DNA of 19,861 nucleotides from GCA-020343675 sp964462945 (GCA_964462945.1 CAYWZW010000088.1:1-19861); one strand, 5' to 3'. Positions 1 to 7,955 are shown, counted from the stretch's first letter. Notes: a model not told the origin generated them from the letters alone. Made by a program: numbers and translations.

Positions 1-73
1 GTTGCATCGGACAAACCACTACTCAATCTTTAGGTTTTGTTAGAGTGCCTTAATTTCACATCCCTCAGAACTT

Positions 74-95
74 AGTGGTGGGGCAAGCCGCCACT
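74..95. repeat. Small palindrome after the selD stop, related to the 6246-6299 repeat
   Basis: Arms AGTGG (74-78) and CCACT (91-95) enclose a GC-rich core. The 14-mer TGGTGGGGCAAGCC at 76-89 recurs on the opposite strand at 6254-6267, so this is a partial copy of the same dispersed palindrome. It lies just beyond the TAG stop of the minus-strand selD gene and could form a hairpin in that transcript, but no T-tract follows, so a terminator is not supported. Bases 1-73 hold nothing I recognise. Confidence 0.5.
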
Positions 96-98
96 CTA

Positions 99-443
99 CT
101 AATTCTTGAGCTGCTCGTAGAAGACCATAGCCGGTGAGCCGGCGAAGCTGATTCCGAGCCAGGCAGCTTCGTCGATCTCGTCCTGGGTGAAGCCCTTCTC
201 TTTGGCCTTTTTCAGGTGCATTTTCAGGCACGGCTCGCAACGCATCGCGACCGATAGCGCGATGGCCATTGCCTGCTTAGTGTAGGCGTCCAGGCCGTGA
301 GGGGCGCTGGCCGCACCGAGGAAATCCTTGAACTTGGCCTTGATTTGAGCAACTTCGGACCCTTCGGCTGCGCCCGGTTTCGCGGTAGAAACAGCATCGG
401 CGCAGCAGGCGACCTCTTCGCTTTTTTCTTGTTTACCGCTCAT
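99..443 (-). CDS. Possible internal start giving a free AhpD-like protein (114 aa)
   Basis: In the same frame as selD, an ATG at 443 (MSGKQEKSEE) is preceded by GAGGG at a 7-base spacing, a better Shine-Dalgarno sequence than many true starts here. The product would be a complete small AhpD-like protein with VACCADA near its N-terminus and CEPCLKMH as the peroxidatic/disulfide redox motif. Family members act as thiol peroxidases or disulfide reductases. The sequence just upstream is a spacer-like repeat rather than typical coding sequence, which suggests two genes that merged when a stop codon was lost, or a nested start. It overlaps the selD entry by design. Confidence 0.45.
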   Translation of the reverse strand: MSGKQEKSEEVACCADAVSTAKPGAAEGSEVAQIKAKFKDFLGAASAPHGLDAYTKQAMAIALSVAMRCEPCLKMHLKKAKEKGFTQDEIDEAAWLGISFAGSPAMVFYEQLKN

Positions 444-1709
444 TATTCGTCCCTCATCAACTGTCTGTAGTTTCTGGTCTTTTGTCTGTGGTCTTGTGTC
501 TGGAGTCTTGCGTCTGCCGGTGGTCTTGATATTCACGCGTCCGGAGCCTTTGCCGACCACTTTGCCGATAATCGCGGCGGCGGAGATTCCGTCACGATGA
601 AGCGCCTTGAGAAAGTCATCGGCGTCCTTCTGCGCAATGGCGACCAGTAAGCCGCCGGAGGTCTGGGCGTCGTAGCATATATCGACCATTTCCTGCGGCA
701 GCGATTCGTCGGCAATGACGCGGTCGCCGCACGATTCTTTATTTCGCTCGATGGCGCCGGGCAGTATCCCCGCCGCTGCGTAGTCGAGCACGCCGGGAAA
801 CAGTGGAATATCGTCCCAGACGACCTCGACATCGACGCCGCTTGAAAGCGACATTTCTCCGAGATGACCCATCAGACTAAAGCCGGTCACGTCGGTGCAG
901 GCGTGGGCGCCGAACTGGACCATGAGCTGTGCGGCTTTTTTGTTCAGCGCGATCATTGAGGCCGTTGCGGCTTCGACGCTTTCGGCAACCGCCCTGCCGA
1001 TCTGTGCGGCGAAGGCGACGATGCCGGTGCCGAGCGGCTTGGTCAGGATAAGCACATCGCCCGGACGGGCGGCAGCGTTGGTCACGATCTTATCTTTGTC
1101 GATCGTGCCGGTGACGGCAAAGCCGGCCTTGATTTCGGCGTCGTTGATGCTGTGCCCGCCGATGATGGCGACGCCCGCCTCGTTCATCTTGTCGATGCCG
1201 CCGGACAGAATCTCGCGCATGGCTTCATCGGGGACCTTGCGAACGGGAAACCCGATCACGGAGACCGCCGTGATGGGCGTTCCGCCCATCGCGTAAATGT
1301 CGCTGACCGAATTAGCCGCGGCCACCTGCCCGAACGTGTAAGGATCGTCCACGGAGGGCGTAAAGACATCCACCGTCTGAACCAAGGCCGTGCCGTCGCC
1401 CATGTCATATACGCCGGCATCGTCCCCCGCGGGCACGCCCACCAGCACGCGAGGGTCATCGATGGCGGGCAAGTCTTTCAGTGCCTGCTTAAGAAACGCC
1501 TGGTCTATCTTGGAGGCGCAGCCGGCCTTTTCCACGAGCTTGGTCAGTTGCACGGGACCGGCGGGCGCTTCGAGCCGCTCGCCGGCGCACAGGCATATAT
1601 CCCGCTCCTTGAAAAGGTCACAGGGGCAGGGTTGCTTGGGGTCGCAAATGCAATGCCCCAGCCGTATGGAACGCTGCATGACCCGTTTTCGTCTTTCTAC
1701 GTTTACCAT
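99..1709 (-). CDS. selD: Selenide, water dikinase SelD with a Cys-rich N-terminal extension and a C-terminal AhpD-like domain
   Basis: SelD makes selenophosphate, the selenium donor for Sec-tRNA, from selenide and ATP. The 536-residue protein has three parts. Residues 1-50 are an extension with three CxC pairs (C20/C22, C28/C30, C39/C41). Residues 53 to about 394 are the SelD core: catalytic C64 and K67 in AGCASKI, followed by GDDAG, QTVDVFTPSVDDPYTFG and NSVSDIYAMGG. Residues 423-536 are a carboxymuconolactone decarboxylase/AhpD-like domain with the CEPCLKMH (CxxCxxxH) redox motif. The linker is encoded by a low-complexity repeat. The ATG at 1709 follows GAGG at 8 bases. A second ATG at 443 with its own GAGGG could start the AhpD part separately. 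A typical SelD is about 345 residues. The SelD call is very secure; whether the fusion is a single functional polypeptide is uncertain. Confidence 0.96.
   Translation of the reverse strand: MVNVERRKRVMQRSIRLGHCICDPKQPCPCDLFKERDICLCAGERLEAPAGPVQLTKLVEKAGCASKIDQAFLKQALKDLPAIDDPRVLVGVPAGDDAGVYDMGDGTALVQTVDVFTPSVDDPYTFGQVAAANSVSDIYAMGGTPITAVSVIGFPVRKVPDEAMREILSGGIDKMNEAGVAIIGGHSINDAEIKAGFAVTGTIDKDKIVTNAAARPGDVLILTKPLGTGIVAFAAQIGRAVAESVEAATASMIALNKKAAQLMVQFGAHACTDVTGFSLMGHLGEMSLSSGVDVEVVWDDIPLFPGVLDYAAAGILPGAIERNKESCGDRVIADESLPQEMVDICYDAQTSGGLLVAIAQKDADDFLKALHRDGISAAAIIGKVVGKGSGRVNIKTTGRRKTPDTRPQTKDQKLQTVDEGRIMSGKQEKSEEVACCADAVSTAKPGAAEGSEVAQIKAKFKDFLGAASAPHGLDAYTKQAMAIALSVAMRCEPCLKMHLKKAKEKGFTQDEIDEAAWLGISFAGSPAMVFYEQLKN
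461..517. repeat. Degenerate GTCTGT/GTCTTG repeat inside the selD-AhpD linker
   Basis: The plus strand reads as imperfect units of GTCTGT, TCTGGTCTT and GTCTTG. On the minus strand this encodes the odd linker TPDTRPQTKDQKLQT. The composition looks like an intergenic spacer that has become coding, consistent with a recent join between selD and the AhpD-like gene. Confidence 0.55.
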
Positions 1710-1739
1710 GTCAATATCCTCAAAACAATCACCAAAACG

Positions 1740-1775
1740 ATTATACGCCTTGTATATCTACGCTTCAGACAAGGC
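1740..1775 (-). promoter_or_regulatory. Inverted repeat and possible -10 box ahead of selD
   Basis: The 79-base gap between the activator gene and selD holds a perfect 7-bp inverted repeat, GCCTTGT/ACAAGGC (arms 1747-1753 and 1769-1775), directly followed on the minus strand by TATAAT (1740-1745). No good -35 sits at 16-18 bases. This could be a selD promoter with an operator, or simply a hairpin in the operon mRNA. Confidence 0.35.
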
Positions 1776-1788
1776 CGCGCGCCAACTG

Positions 1789-2577
1789 TTATGTCCCTGC
1801 TCTGTTGAGCTGTTCAGATGCCAGTATTGCCGCTCCGAGCGCCCCGGTCATCTGTGGTTCGGGTGAGACGGTCACGGTTTGCCCGAGGGTGGCTTGTAGG
1901 GCCGCGGCCATTCCTGAGACCATTGCCACACCACCGGTAAAGATGATCGGGGGTGTCACGCTGCGACCCGCCATCGCCACAATGCGTGCGGCAATGGCGG
2001 CCTGGACTCCGGCGACGATGTCTTCCCGGGCCATGCCGGAAGCGAGCAGGCCGGTGATCTCCGTCTCTGCAAAGACGACACACATACTGCTTATCGCCGC
2101 CGGACGCCGACTCTTCGCGGCCAGCCGGCCGAGGGCCCCCAGCTCGACGCCGAGGCGCTTGGCCGTGACTTCAAGGAATCGCCCCGTTCCCGCCGCACAC
2201 CGGTCATTCATGGCAAAATCATGCACTTTTCCGGAGGCGTCCAGGCGCAGAAATTTGCTGTCCTGGCCGCCGATGTCAATCACGGTCCGGGCCTTCGGCA
2301 CAAGACGATGCACGCCGACCGCGTGACACGTAATCTCGGTGATCGTCGTATCGGCGATACTGACGGCGTTCCTGCCATAGCCCGTTGCCACGATTGCAGC
2401 AACATCCTTCCTGGCAACGCCGCTATCCTTCAAAACTCCTTTGAAAAGTTGCGATGCGAGCCTGTCCTGCTCGACGCCCTGATCCGCCAGTCCTTGGGCC
2501 ACAATTTGCAGACTTTCAGCATCTATCAGGACGACTTTAATGGTTCTTGAGCCGGCGTCTATTCCTGCACAAATCAT
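1789..2577 (-). CDS. hgdC: 2-hydroxyacyl-CoA dehydratase activator (ASKHA ATPase, HgdC-like)
   Basis: This is an iron-sulfur ATPase that transfers one electron, driven by ATP hydrolysis, to a partner dehydratase or reductase. Its 262 residues match the usual family length. It shows the ASKHA phosphate-binding segment GIDAGSRTIK, VIDIGGQDSKF, NDRCAAGTGRFLE with C127, SSMCVVFAETEI with C166, and FTGGVA near the end. The two cysteines hold the [4Fe-4S] cluster shared across the homodimer. The ATG at 2577 overlaps the preceding stop by 4 bases (ATGA), so it is translationally coupled to the D-component genes upstream. The family assignment is firm; the specific substrate system is not known. The symbol marks the family, not proven hydroxyglutaryl-CoA chemistry. 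Confidence 0.93.
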   Translation of the reverse strand: MICAGIDAGSRTIKVVLIDAESLQIVAQGLADQGVEQDRLASQLFKGVLKDSGVARKDVAAIVATGYGRNAVSIADTTITEITCHAVGVHRLVPKARTVIDIGGQDSKFLRLDASGKVHDFAMNDRCAAGTGRFLEVTAKRLGVELGALGRLAAKSRRPAAISSMCVVFAETEITGLLASGMAREDIVAGVQAAIAARIVAMAGRSVTPPIIFTGGVAMVSGMAAALQATLGQTVTVSPEPQMTGALGAAILASEQLNRAGT

Positions 2578-3980
2578 CCGTTGCTCCGTTTTGTCTGCTT
2601 GGTTCGGGGGCGGGCTCTTACCGTTTCGGCCAGGGCTTCCAGCCGGGTACGCACCGTCGGCTGCATCGAGTCCGTCACGGGCGGCACTTCGATCTCCAGC
2701 ACCGGAATATCGAGCTTCTCACGGACGATCTCGCCGATGACCCGGCCTTCGAGTGCACAGTGACTGGCACCGGGGATGCGCGAGATAAGCACCGCCTCGG
2801 CGCCGAACCTGCAAATATCGGCGCATATCCGTTCTGCGCGGTCGATTGACGAGCCTGCCATCGGGTCGGCCAGCGCCATCCGGGCCAGGGCTTCCAGCGG
2901 TGGCACGTCTTGCGGAATTGTATCAAGCGCGTGGGTGAAAAGGTATTCCGTGCCGCATATCCTGCCGCCGCAGTCTTCCAGCAGGTTCATCACCTGCAAG
3001 TCCGCCACGGGATTGACCCAGAAGATTCTTGCGGCGTCGGCATCAAGAACCCCCTGGCCGGCCCGGATGCGAGCCTTTACTTCGTCGAGTAACTCTGCAA
3101 GCACGGCGATCGTCTCCCGCCGGTCTGAGCAAAAGTGTATTGCGAGCATCTCCGCGATAAGCATTTCCAGAGCCGGGACGGGACATTGCTCAGCCGTAAA
3201 GACCAGATTCCGAAGCTCATCCAAATATCTGCGAACCCGATTTGCCTCTTGAATCCCGGCCGAAAGTCTCTCCTCGTCCAGTTGTGAACCCGCCAATTCC
3301 TCCAGAGCCGCTTTGACCCGCTGAAGCTCAGACTTGACAAACTCTACCTGGCTTTTTGGAGCCGAAAATCCACCCGGCAGAGTCACTGCGGTTTCGTCGT
3401 GCTCAGGGCGACGTCGATGAGGAATTTCCCACCAGAAAATGGGATGCCCAAGACCATTGAGCCGCTGGGCGATAGCGGAAAAATCATCGCACGTTGCACC
3501 GACACTGCATATCAGCATATCGGGAATCGGAAAATGTGCACCTGTGACGAACGCGCCCAACATCGCGCGCACCGGACAAAAGGACTCATCTATTCCGAGT
3601 GAGTCGGCGATTTCCAGCAGCCCGGCGCCGAGCTCCATCACACATGGAATCCACCAGGCCCCGTCGGGATAAAAGGCCACGACGTTGTCAAAGGAATATG
3701 CCATCACCGGCACGGTACCGAGGTCCTTCATGGCCCCGACGATCTTCTTGCCGGCAGCGCGGGCCTGACGGAGGCGATCCTCTTCCGTGAGCAGAAAGTT
3801 CCATAACCGTAGAGCTGCCGCAGAATTGTCATACCGGAGCTTTAAGAGCCGGCGGTCTCCGTCCTGAACGTGCCGGCTGAGCGGGCCGCCGTAGTCCGGC
3901 TGATGCCTGCCCGCTCTGTGCAACTGCTCGTATCGCAGGTCCCACTCTTGGAGTGTGATTCGCTTCGGTGTATCGCTCAT
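2574..3980 (-). CDS. 2-hydroxyacyl-CoA dehydratase D-component family protein (468 aa)
   Basis: This belongs to the HgdB/BcrC/FldB superfamily, whose members bind [4Fe-4S] or double-cubane clusters and accept electrons from an HgdC-type activator. Likely cluster cysteines are C113 (WWIPCVME), C135 (ESFCPVRAM), C158 and C164 (ICSVGATCDD), followed by HPIFWWEIPHRR, which is typical of this subgroup. The C-terminal half has CGGRICGTEY and SRIPGASHCALEGRVIGE, a second ligand-bearing lobe. It overlaps both neighbours by 4 bases and so sits in the middle of a tightly coupled operon. It differs clearly from the other two paralogs in the operon, which suggests distinct subunits rather than recent duplicates. 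The substrate cannot be read from the sequence. Confidence 0.85.
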   Translation of the reverse strand: MSDTPKRITLQEWDLRYEQLHRAGRHQPDYGGPLSRHVQDGDRRLLKLRYDNSAAALRLWNFLLTEEDRLRQARAAGKKIVGAMKDLGTVPVMAYSFDNVVAFYPDGAWWIPCVMELGAGLLEIADSLGIDESFCPVRAMLGAFVTGAHFPIPDMLICSVGATCDDFSAIAQRLNGLGHPIFWWEIPHRRRPEHDETAVTLPGGFSAPKSQVEFVKSELQRVKAALEELAGSQLDEERLSAGIQEANRVRRYLDELRNLVFTAEQCPVPALEMLIAEMLAIHFCSDRRETIAVLAELLDEVKARIRAGQGVLDADAARIFWVNPVADLQVMNLLEDCGGRICGTEYLFTHALDTIPQDVPPLEALARMALADPMAGSSIDRAERICADICRFGAEAVLISRIPGASHCALEGRVIGEIVREKLDIPVLEIEVPPVTDSMQPTVRTRLEALAETVRARPRTKQTKRSNG

Positions 3981-4966
3981 TGCAGCATCTCCAGGAACGC
4001 ACGAATTCGATCCGCCGTCCGGTGCTGCTCCGTCTGGTTGTCACCGGCTGCGTCAATGTCCAGAACAGGAAGATCAATCCAGTCTCTCAGGCGCCCAAGC
4101 TCAGCGTGCCATATATCACACCACAGGTACCGGCGAAAGATAATCCCCCGCACCGCCCTGCCGGCAAGCTCGCGTTTGAGCCACTTGTAAAGCTCACTAT
4201 TTGGCCTGCGGGACGCATCCTGGATGCCGCCGAAGTATGCGTCGGCCAGTTCCATCAACGGCTCACCGCGCAGCGCTCGCCGGTCAAAGGACGCGCACAT
4301 CCCCCGCTCGCCGGTCTCGGTCGCATCCAGCACGATCCGCCCGCCGAGTTGCTCGACTGTATCGAACACGTCAAAGTCGTGCCCCATCAGAGGCCCGCCA
4401 ATCATGGCAAGAGGTACGCCGGCAATTCGCGGCTGGGCGGCGGCGATTCTGTTGACTGTCTTGCTGGGTCCATCCCGGCCTAATCCCGCAATCGCTTCTG
4501 CGTATTGCCGCGCCGACAGATACCCTCTCGACGAAAGGATAGATGTCCGAGCGCTGTCATATTCGAGCATGATTCTTGCCAGAGTGCTTGTGGACGGGTA
4601 CTGGCCGCCCAGCCGGATGAGGAATCGGCTGAGGCGATTGAGCTCGTCTATGTACAGCTTCTGTGCTGCGAGACTCTGCCAGGTGTTGGGCACGTTCATT
4701 AGAAACGCTGCAAGATCGCAACCGCGAACGATAATGTCGAACGCTCGACGCATCTGGTCGCACACCGTTGTCACCACGACCCCGCCGGCTCTCGTATTCG
4801 TCGTCACCTCGCCGATAAAGCTGCGGACGTAAGGGCAGACGCCTTCGGCGCGAGCCACTGAAAAACCTGAATCCGCACGATCGAGTAATAACCTGCTGGC
4901 ACGCAGGCCGTGCGCTGCAATCCACTCGGCAGGTACGTATGGACAGGTATAGATGATTGTTTTCAT
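3977..4966 (-). CDS. 2-hydroxyacyl-CoA dehydratase D-component family protein (329 aa, short)
   Basis: Second D-component-like subunit. Its first residues already contain the family signature TCPYVPAEWIAAHGL (C8), followed by GVCPYVRSF (C44) and TTVCDQMRRAFD (C69), the likely cluster ligands, then FLMNVPNTW. The C-terminal lobe has IGGPLMGHDFDVFDTVEQLGG and IFRRYLWCDIWHAE. At 329 residues it is shorter than its two neighbours (468 and 421), lacking the extra N-terminal region. The ATG at 4966 overlaps the upstream stop by 4 bases. The combination of a short and a longer subunit fits the heteromeric arrangement known for HgdAB and BcrBC, but the true partners are an inference. Confidence 0.83.
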   Translation of the reverse strand: MKTIIYTCPYVPAEWIAAHGLRASRLLLDRADSGFSVARAEGVCPYVRSFIGEVTTNTRAGGVVVTTVCDQMRRAFDIIVRGCDLAAFLMNVPNTWQSLAAQKLYIDELNRLSRFLIRLGGQYPSTSTLARIMLEYDSARTSILSSRGYLSARQYAEAIAGLGRDGPSKTVNRIAAAQPRIAGVPLAMIGGPLMGHDFDVFDTVEQLGGRIVLDATETGERGMCASFDRRALRGEPLMELADAYFGGIQDASRRPNSELYKWLKRELAGRAVRGIIFRRYLWCDIWHAELGRLRDWIDLPVLDIDAAGDNQTEQHRTADRIRAFLEMLQ

Positions 4967-6228
4967 TGTCCCGAACCCGTTCGTTCACCGCCCTTCCGCC
5001 GGACCGTTTCGAATAGCGCTTCGACTCTCAGGGCAATACGCGCCGAATCGGACGGTGAGTAGTCCGTTTCGATTCGAAGATACGGGATTCCCAGCTCTTT
5101 CTCAGCCAGCTCTTTCACCAGATATGATTCGACATCGTAGGTAATGCAGGCCTGCCAGATCAGATCGATGATGCACTGCGGCTGGTACTCGGCGGCCAAA
5201 TCCGCAAGCACCTCCAATCGCCGATCGTTTTTGGTCATGACTGAGCACGGCAGACGAAAATACTTCTCGGCTAAAGCAAGGATCGGGTCTTCGGCTGCTT
5301 CGTCAACGTCCTCCAGGATGGGCTTAAGCCCGGTGCAGTTGTCCGTACACACGACAAGTCCTCCGCACGACTCGATAATATCCAGTACCCGCTCGGCTCC
5401 GTGGACGAGGGGCACGCCGGTCAACAAGACCCGCACACAAGAATTCCGGCGGCCGTCAGCTTCTTGCGATTTGAAAAGCCTGATTGCTTCAGCGTATTGC
5501 TTGAAGTCGGCATTGATGCCCGAGATGATGCTCTTGAAATCCAGCAATTGCCTGCCCGTCAGCGGGGGCGACGGCGTTTTCATCAGCGCCGCTAATTCGC
5601 GCCTGAGCCGGCGCTCGCGATTCATGGTCCGGGTGCCTCGTCTTATTTTCTCATCCGTAAGCTCGACGCCAAAATGCTCTTGCAGTTTCGTCTTGAGCTT
5701 GTGAAGCTCCCTGACCCAATGTGCCATCGCGTCACTATCCCCCGGCTTTTGCGGCAGCTCCAGAATGTACGTCGGGCGCGTCCGGCCCATGAGCTCATAC
5801 ATCTTTTTCTTGCCGTCGCACGTGGTCTCAGCCACAACAAGGTCGGCCATTTCGAGAAAGGGGTTGGCTCTGCGAATGTGGTAGCCATAGGTCGATTTGA
5901 TCAGCGGGCAGAGGTTCGCGGGCAGGTGCTCTTCGGCCGGGGCGGTCATTTCCGCTGAGCCGCCGCACAGGCACACCGGCACCGCGTCAGCAGCGATAAT
6001 CAGCTCTCGCGGCGTGTATTCACACATGATACCCACGATGTGCTTGCCTTTGGCCTTGGCGTCTGTGGCGTATTCGTAACAGTTCTCTATCATTCTGCCG
6101 AACCAGGCCAATGGCCCGTTGGCCGGCCCTCCGGCGGCCGAGCTTCGTGAACCGCATTGCGGCCCGGGTGGATTACACGGATCGCCCGGCTCAACAACTC
6201 TCTTTTTGTTACCGCCGCATTTTCCCAT
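4963..6228 (-). CDS. 2-hydroxyacyl-CoA dehydratase D-component family protein (421 aa, HgdB-like)
   Basis: This is the most canonical of the three D-components. From the chosen start it shows GIMCEYTPREL (C69), AVPVCLCGGS (C86, C88), LPANLCPLIKSTYGYH (C107) and ETTCDGKKKMYELMG (C137). The C-terminal lobe has GVPLVHGAERVLDIIESCGG, VVCTDNCTG, IDLIWQACITYDVESY and IETDYSPSD. These are the usual iron-sulfur and substrate-pocket segments of HgdB-like proteins. I chose the ATG at 6228, preceded by GAGGG at 5 bases. An upstream in-frame ATG at 6294 would add 22 residues (SFSPPIRGWWGKPHP and onward) encoded by a palindromic repeat, which is unlikely to be real. It is the first gene of the ATGA-coupled set of four. 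Confidence 0.88.
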   Translation of the reverse strand: MGKCGGNKKRVVEPGDPCNPPGPQCGSRSSAAGGPANGPLAWFGRMIENCYEYATDAKAKGKHIVGIMCEYTPRELIIAADAVPVCLCGGSAEMTAPAEEHLPANLCPLIKSTYGYHIRRANPFLEMADLVVAETTCDGKKKMYELMGRTRPTYILELPQKPGDSDAMAHWVRELHKLKTKLQEHFGVELTDEKIRRGTRTMNRERRLRRELAALMKTPSPPLTGRQLLDFKSIISGINADFKQYAEAIRLFKSQEADGRRNSCVRVLLTGVPLVHGAERVLDIIESCGGLVVCTDNCTGLKPILEDVDEAAEDPILALAEKYFRLPCSVMTKNDRRLEVLADLAAEYQPQCIIDLIWQACITYDVESYLVKELAEKELGIPYLRIETDYSPSDSARIALRVEALFETVRRKGGERTGSGQ

Positions 6229-6245
6229 TTTGGCCCTCAGATTAG

Positions 6246-6299
6246 TAGGGTGGGGCTTGCCCCACCATCCCCGAATCGGTGGGCTAAAGCTCACCCTAC
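6246..6299. repeat. Composite palindrome (GTAGGGTGGGGC type), cruciform-forming
   Basis: Outer arms GTAGGGTG (6246-6253) and CACCCTAC (6292-6299) enclose two tight inner hairpins: GGTGGGGC/GCCCCACC with a TT loop, and GGTGGGCT/AGCTCACC with an AA loop and one G-T pair. The unit lies between the methyltransferase stop and the next gene, a typical place for dispersed intergenic palindromes. Part of it recurs at 76-89. It has no long T-tract, so it may be an mRNA processing or stability element rather than a terminator. Confidence 0.75.
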
Positions 6300-6302
6300 A
6301 GC

Positions 6303-7109
6303 TTACTTCTTCTTCCGGGCGACAAACAGACCCTGGGCAATCTTGCCCGCGTGCGCCAGTTGCTGCATGAAGGTCATCTCGGCTGCCATCGACTGCATCA
6401 GCTCGCTGTCGAAGCCGATGATTTTCAAGGCATCGTATGTAAGCTGCATATTGAGCATGTTCAGGTACAAATCGATGTACGGCGCGAATCGACCGGTGTC
6501 CTCGGCGGTGACAACCTCGCAGCCGTTCACCGCCAGCAGGTTGCTATAGCCTTCGAGGTCTTGCACGCTTGGAAACTTCATAAAAGTCAAGAATCTCTCC
6601 GCCTTTACATCGGTAAGCCCCTTCTTGCCCTCGATCCAGTCGGTGAAGGCAATCGCTCCGCCGGGCTTGACGATACGGGCCGCTTCGGATATCAGCTTCT
6701 CTTTATCGACGACGTAGCACCACGCATCCTCTCCCCAGACGAAATCAACGCTTGCGTCTGCAAGGCCGCTGTCACACACATCGGCAAGCGTGAATTCAAT
6801 TCTGTCTGACAGCCCCTCCTGCTCACATCGGCGGCAGCCTTGTTCGACGACTTTTTCCGTCGCATCGACGCCTTCCATCCGGGCGACGTCTCGAAAATGC
6901 ACGAGAAAACGCATCCCGGCACCGTTGCAGCAGCACAGGTCAACGCCCGTCAGGCCGGGGCCGATCCCTGCTTTCTCCGCAAGATCCATCGACGAAACAA
7001 AACCGCCGATATGAATCTGCTCTCCCATGACCAGCTCCCAGAGCTCACCCTCGGGGCCGCTGTAAACAGCCTGGACTTCCTTAAGGCCGACGTTTTGTAT
7101 GCTCTTCAT
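6303..7109 (-). CDS. Class I SAM-dependent methyltransferase (268 aa)
   Basis: This is a Rossmann-fold methyltransferase of the Methyltransf_11 type, resembling sarcosine/dimethylglycine or other small-molecule methyltransferases. Motif I is GVDLCCCNGAG (residues 55-65), unusual for its three consecutive cysteines where LGCG is common. The acidic residue binding the ribose is in GVDAT (about 82), then FTLADVCD (about 108-115) and the post-core segment RIVKPGGAIAFTDW (about 147-160). The stop is TAA at 6303. The ATG at 7109 follows GGGAG at 10 bases, a slightly long spacing. A strong terminator (7172-7207) separates it from the selenoprotein gene upstream, so it likely begins the transcript containing the dehydratase genes. 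The methyl acceptor is unknown. Confidence 0.85.
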   Translation of the reverse strand: MKSIQNVGLKEVQAVYSGPEGELWELVMGEQIHIGGFVSSMDLAEKAGIGPGLTGVDLCCCNGAGMRFLVHFRDVARMEGVDATEKVVEQGCRRCEQEGLSDRIEFTLADVCDSGLADASVDFVWGEDAWCYVVDKEKLISEAARIVKPGGAIAFTDWIEGKKGLTDVKAERFLTFMKFPSVQDLEGYSNLLAVNGCEVVTAEDTGRFAPYIDLYLNMLNMQLTYDALKIIGFDSELMQSMAAEMTFMQQLAHAGKIAQGLFVARKKK

Positions 7110-7171
7110 GGTGACAGGTCTCCCAATGCTTCTGGTTCCTCTTGCTGTTACCTCTGTTTTTATCCCAATAG

Positions 7172-7207
7172 AAAAGGCGGGTAAGAGAGGCTTTCTCGTT
7201 ACCCGCC
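7172..7207 (-). terminator. Rho-independent terminator of the first GUGGTC selenoprotein gene
   Basis: On the minus strand a perfect 9-bp stem GGCGGGTAA/TTACCCGCC (arms 7199-7207 and 7176-7184) with inner GAG/CTC pairing is followed at once by TTTTC. It lies 23 bases after the TAA at 7231-7233. Its position supports that TAA, not the internal TGA at 7360, as the real end of the gene. Confidence 0.88.
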
Positions 7208-7230
7208 GGTGCTCATGGCTCGGTCTGGCT

Positions 7231-7890
7231 TTACTCTATCAGGCGCCAGGTTTCCTCCTGTATCGTCTCAAACGGCCCCAGGTCCACGTCCACCTTCACC
7301 TGACACTTGCCTTTGAACTCTTTTGGCACTTGCCACAAGTACCGACGGCAGGTGCCGCCTCAGCCAAAACTGAATTTGCCGCTGTTCAACACGTTTCCTG
7401 CCTCATCAACGATATTGATCGTTGCGCTGGTTACTGCCTGGCCATCCTTTGTGACAAAACTCTGGTAGAGCTCACCCGCCCGGCCGATAATCGCATAGTC
7501 TATCGACAGCACCGAGCCGCTCCGGCTGACCCTCGGCTTAATCGAAAACGGCGGCCCGAGCTGCAGGGCCGTTGTCTGGTTGTTTTTCACCTTGATTCTT
7601 GAAAGGGTCCCCCAGGGGCCGTGACTGTCAATCTGCCACGTGTGACCGTCTTGTCCCTTTGATATGCTCAGATACTGCGGCCTGTGCACCCGGGCGCTTA
7701 ATGGCGCCGGCGCCGCCCCCGAGGCAATCGTTGTTCCACGCAGCCAGCCGCTGTGAAGCCGAAACTCGGCAGCAGCGTCGCCGGCATCAATTTTCACTCG
7801 CCCTTCCTGCCGCAAATAGAGCCAAAGCGTCAGGCCCGCCCCCGCGATAATGGCAACAGAAATCAATATATCTTTCTTTTTCATGCTCAC
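7231..7890 (-). CDS. Membrane-anchored selenoprotein with GUGGTC motif, paralog A (219 aa, Sec177)
   Basis: Conventional reading stops at TGA 7360-7362. Read as Sec, the frame continues for 42 residues to TAA at 7231-7233. Residues about 7-27 form an N-terminal membrane anchor; the rest should lie outside the cytoplasm. The core (GPPFSIKP, GRAGELYQSF, NIVDEAGNVLNSGKFSFG) leads into U177-GGTC with C181, then FKGKC, LGPFET and EETW. The paralog at 8100-8651 matches on both sides of the TGA, strong evidence that the downstream part is translated. A hairpin at 7325-7343 fits a SECIS. The start is GTG 7890 or ATG 7884; AAAGG lies upstream. I recognise no characterised family; a beta-sandwich-like exported redox domain is an inference. 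Confidence 0.88.
7325..7343 (-). promoter_or_regulatory. SECIS-like hairpin of paralog A
   Basis: An 8-bp stem GGTACTTG/CAAGTGCC (one T-G pair) is capped by the loop TGG, with the loop 28-30 bases from the start of the TGA (T as base 1). A bacterial SECIS is a hairpin just 3' of the UGA with a G among the first loop bases. Paralog B has the same hairpin with compensatory changes (TTG/CAA versus TCG/CGA). Confidence 0.8.
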
Positions 7891-7955
7891 CTTGCCTTTG
7901 TGAACATAGACGCATGGGCCGTAATTTCGTTACGTCTTTTTTGGAAATTCCATGC

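Noticed and set aside
1152..1808. 218-codon plus-strand frame
   Set aside because: It is antisense to the well-supported selD N-terminal half.
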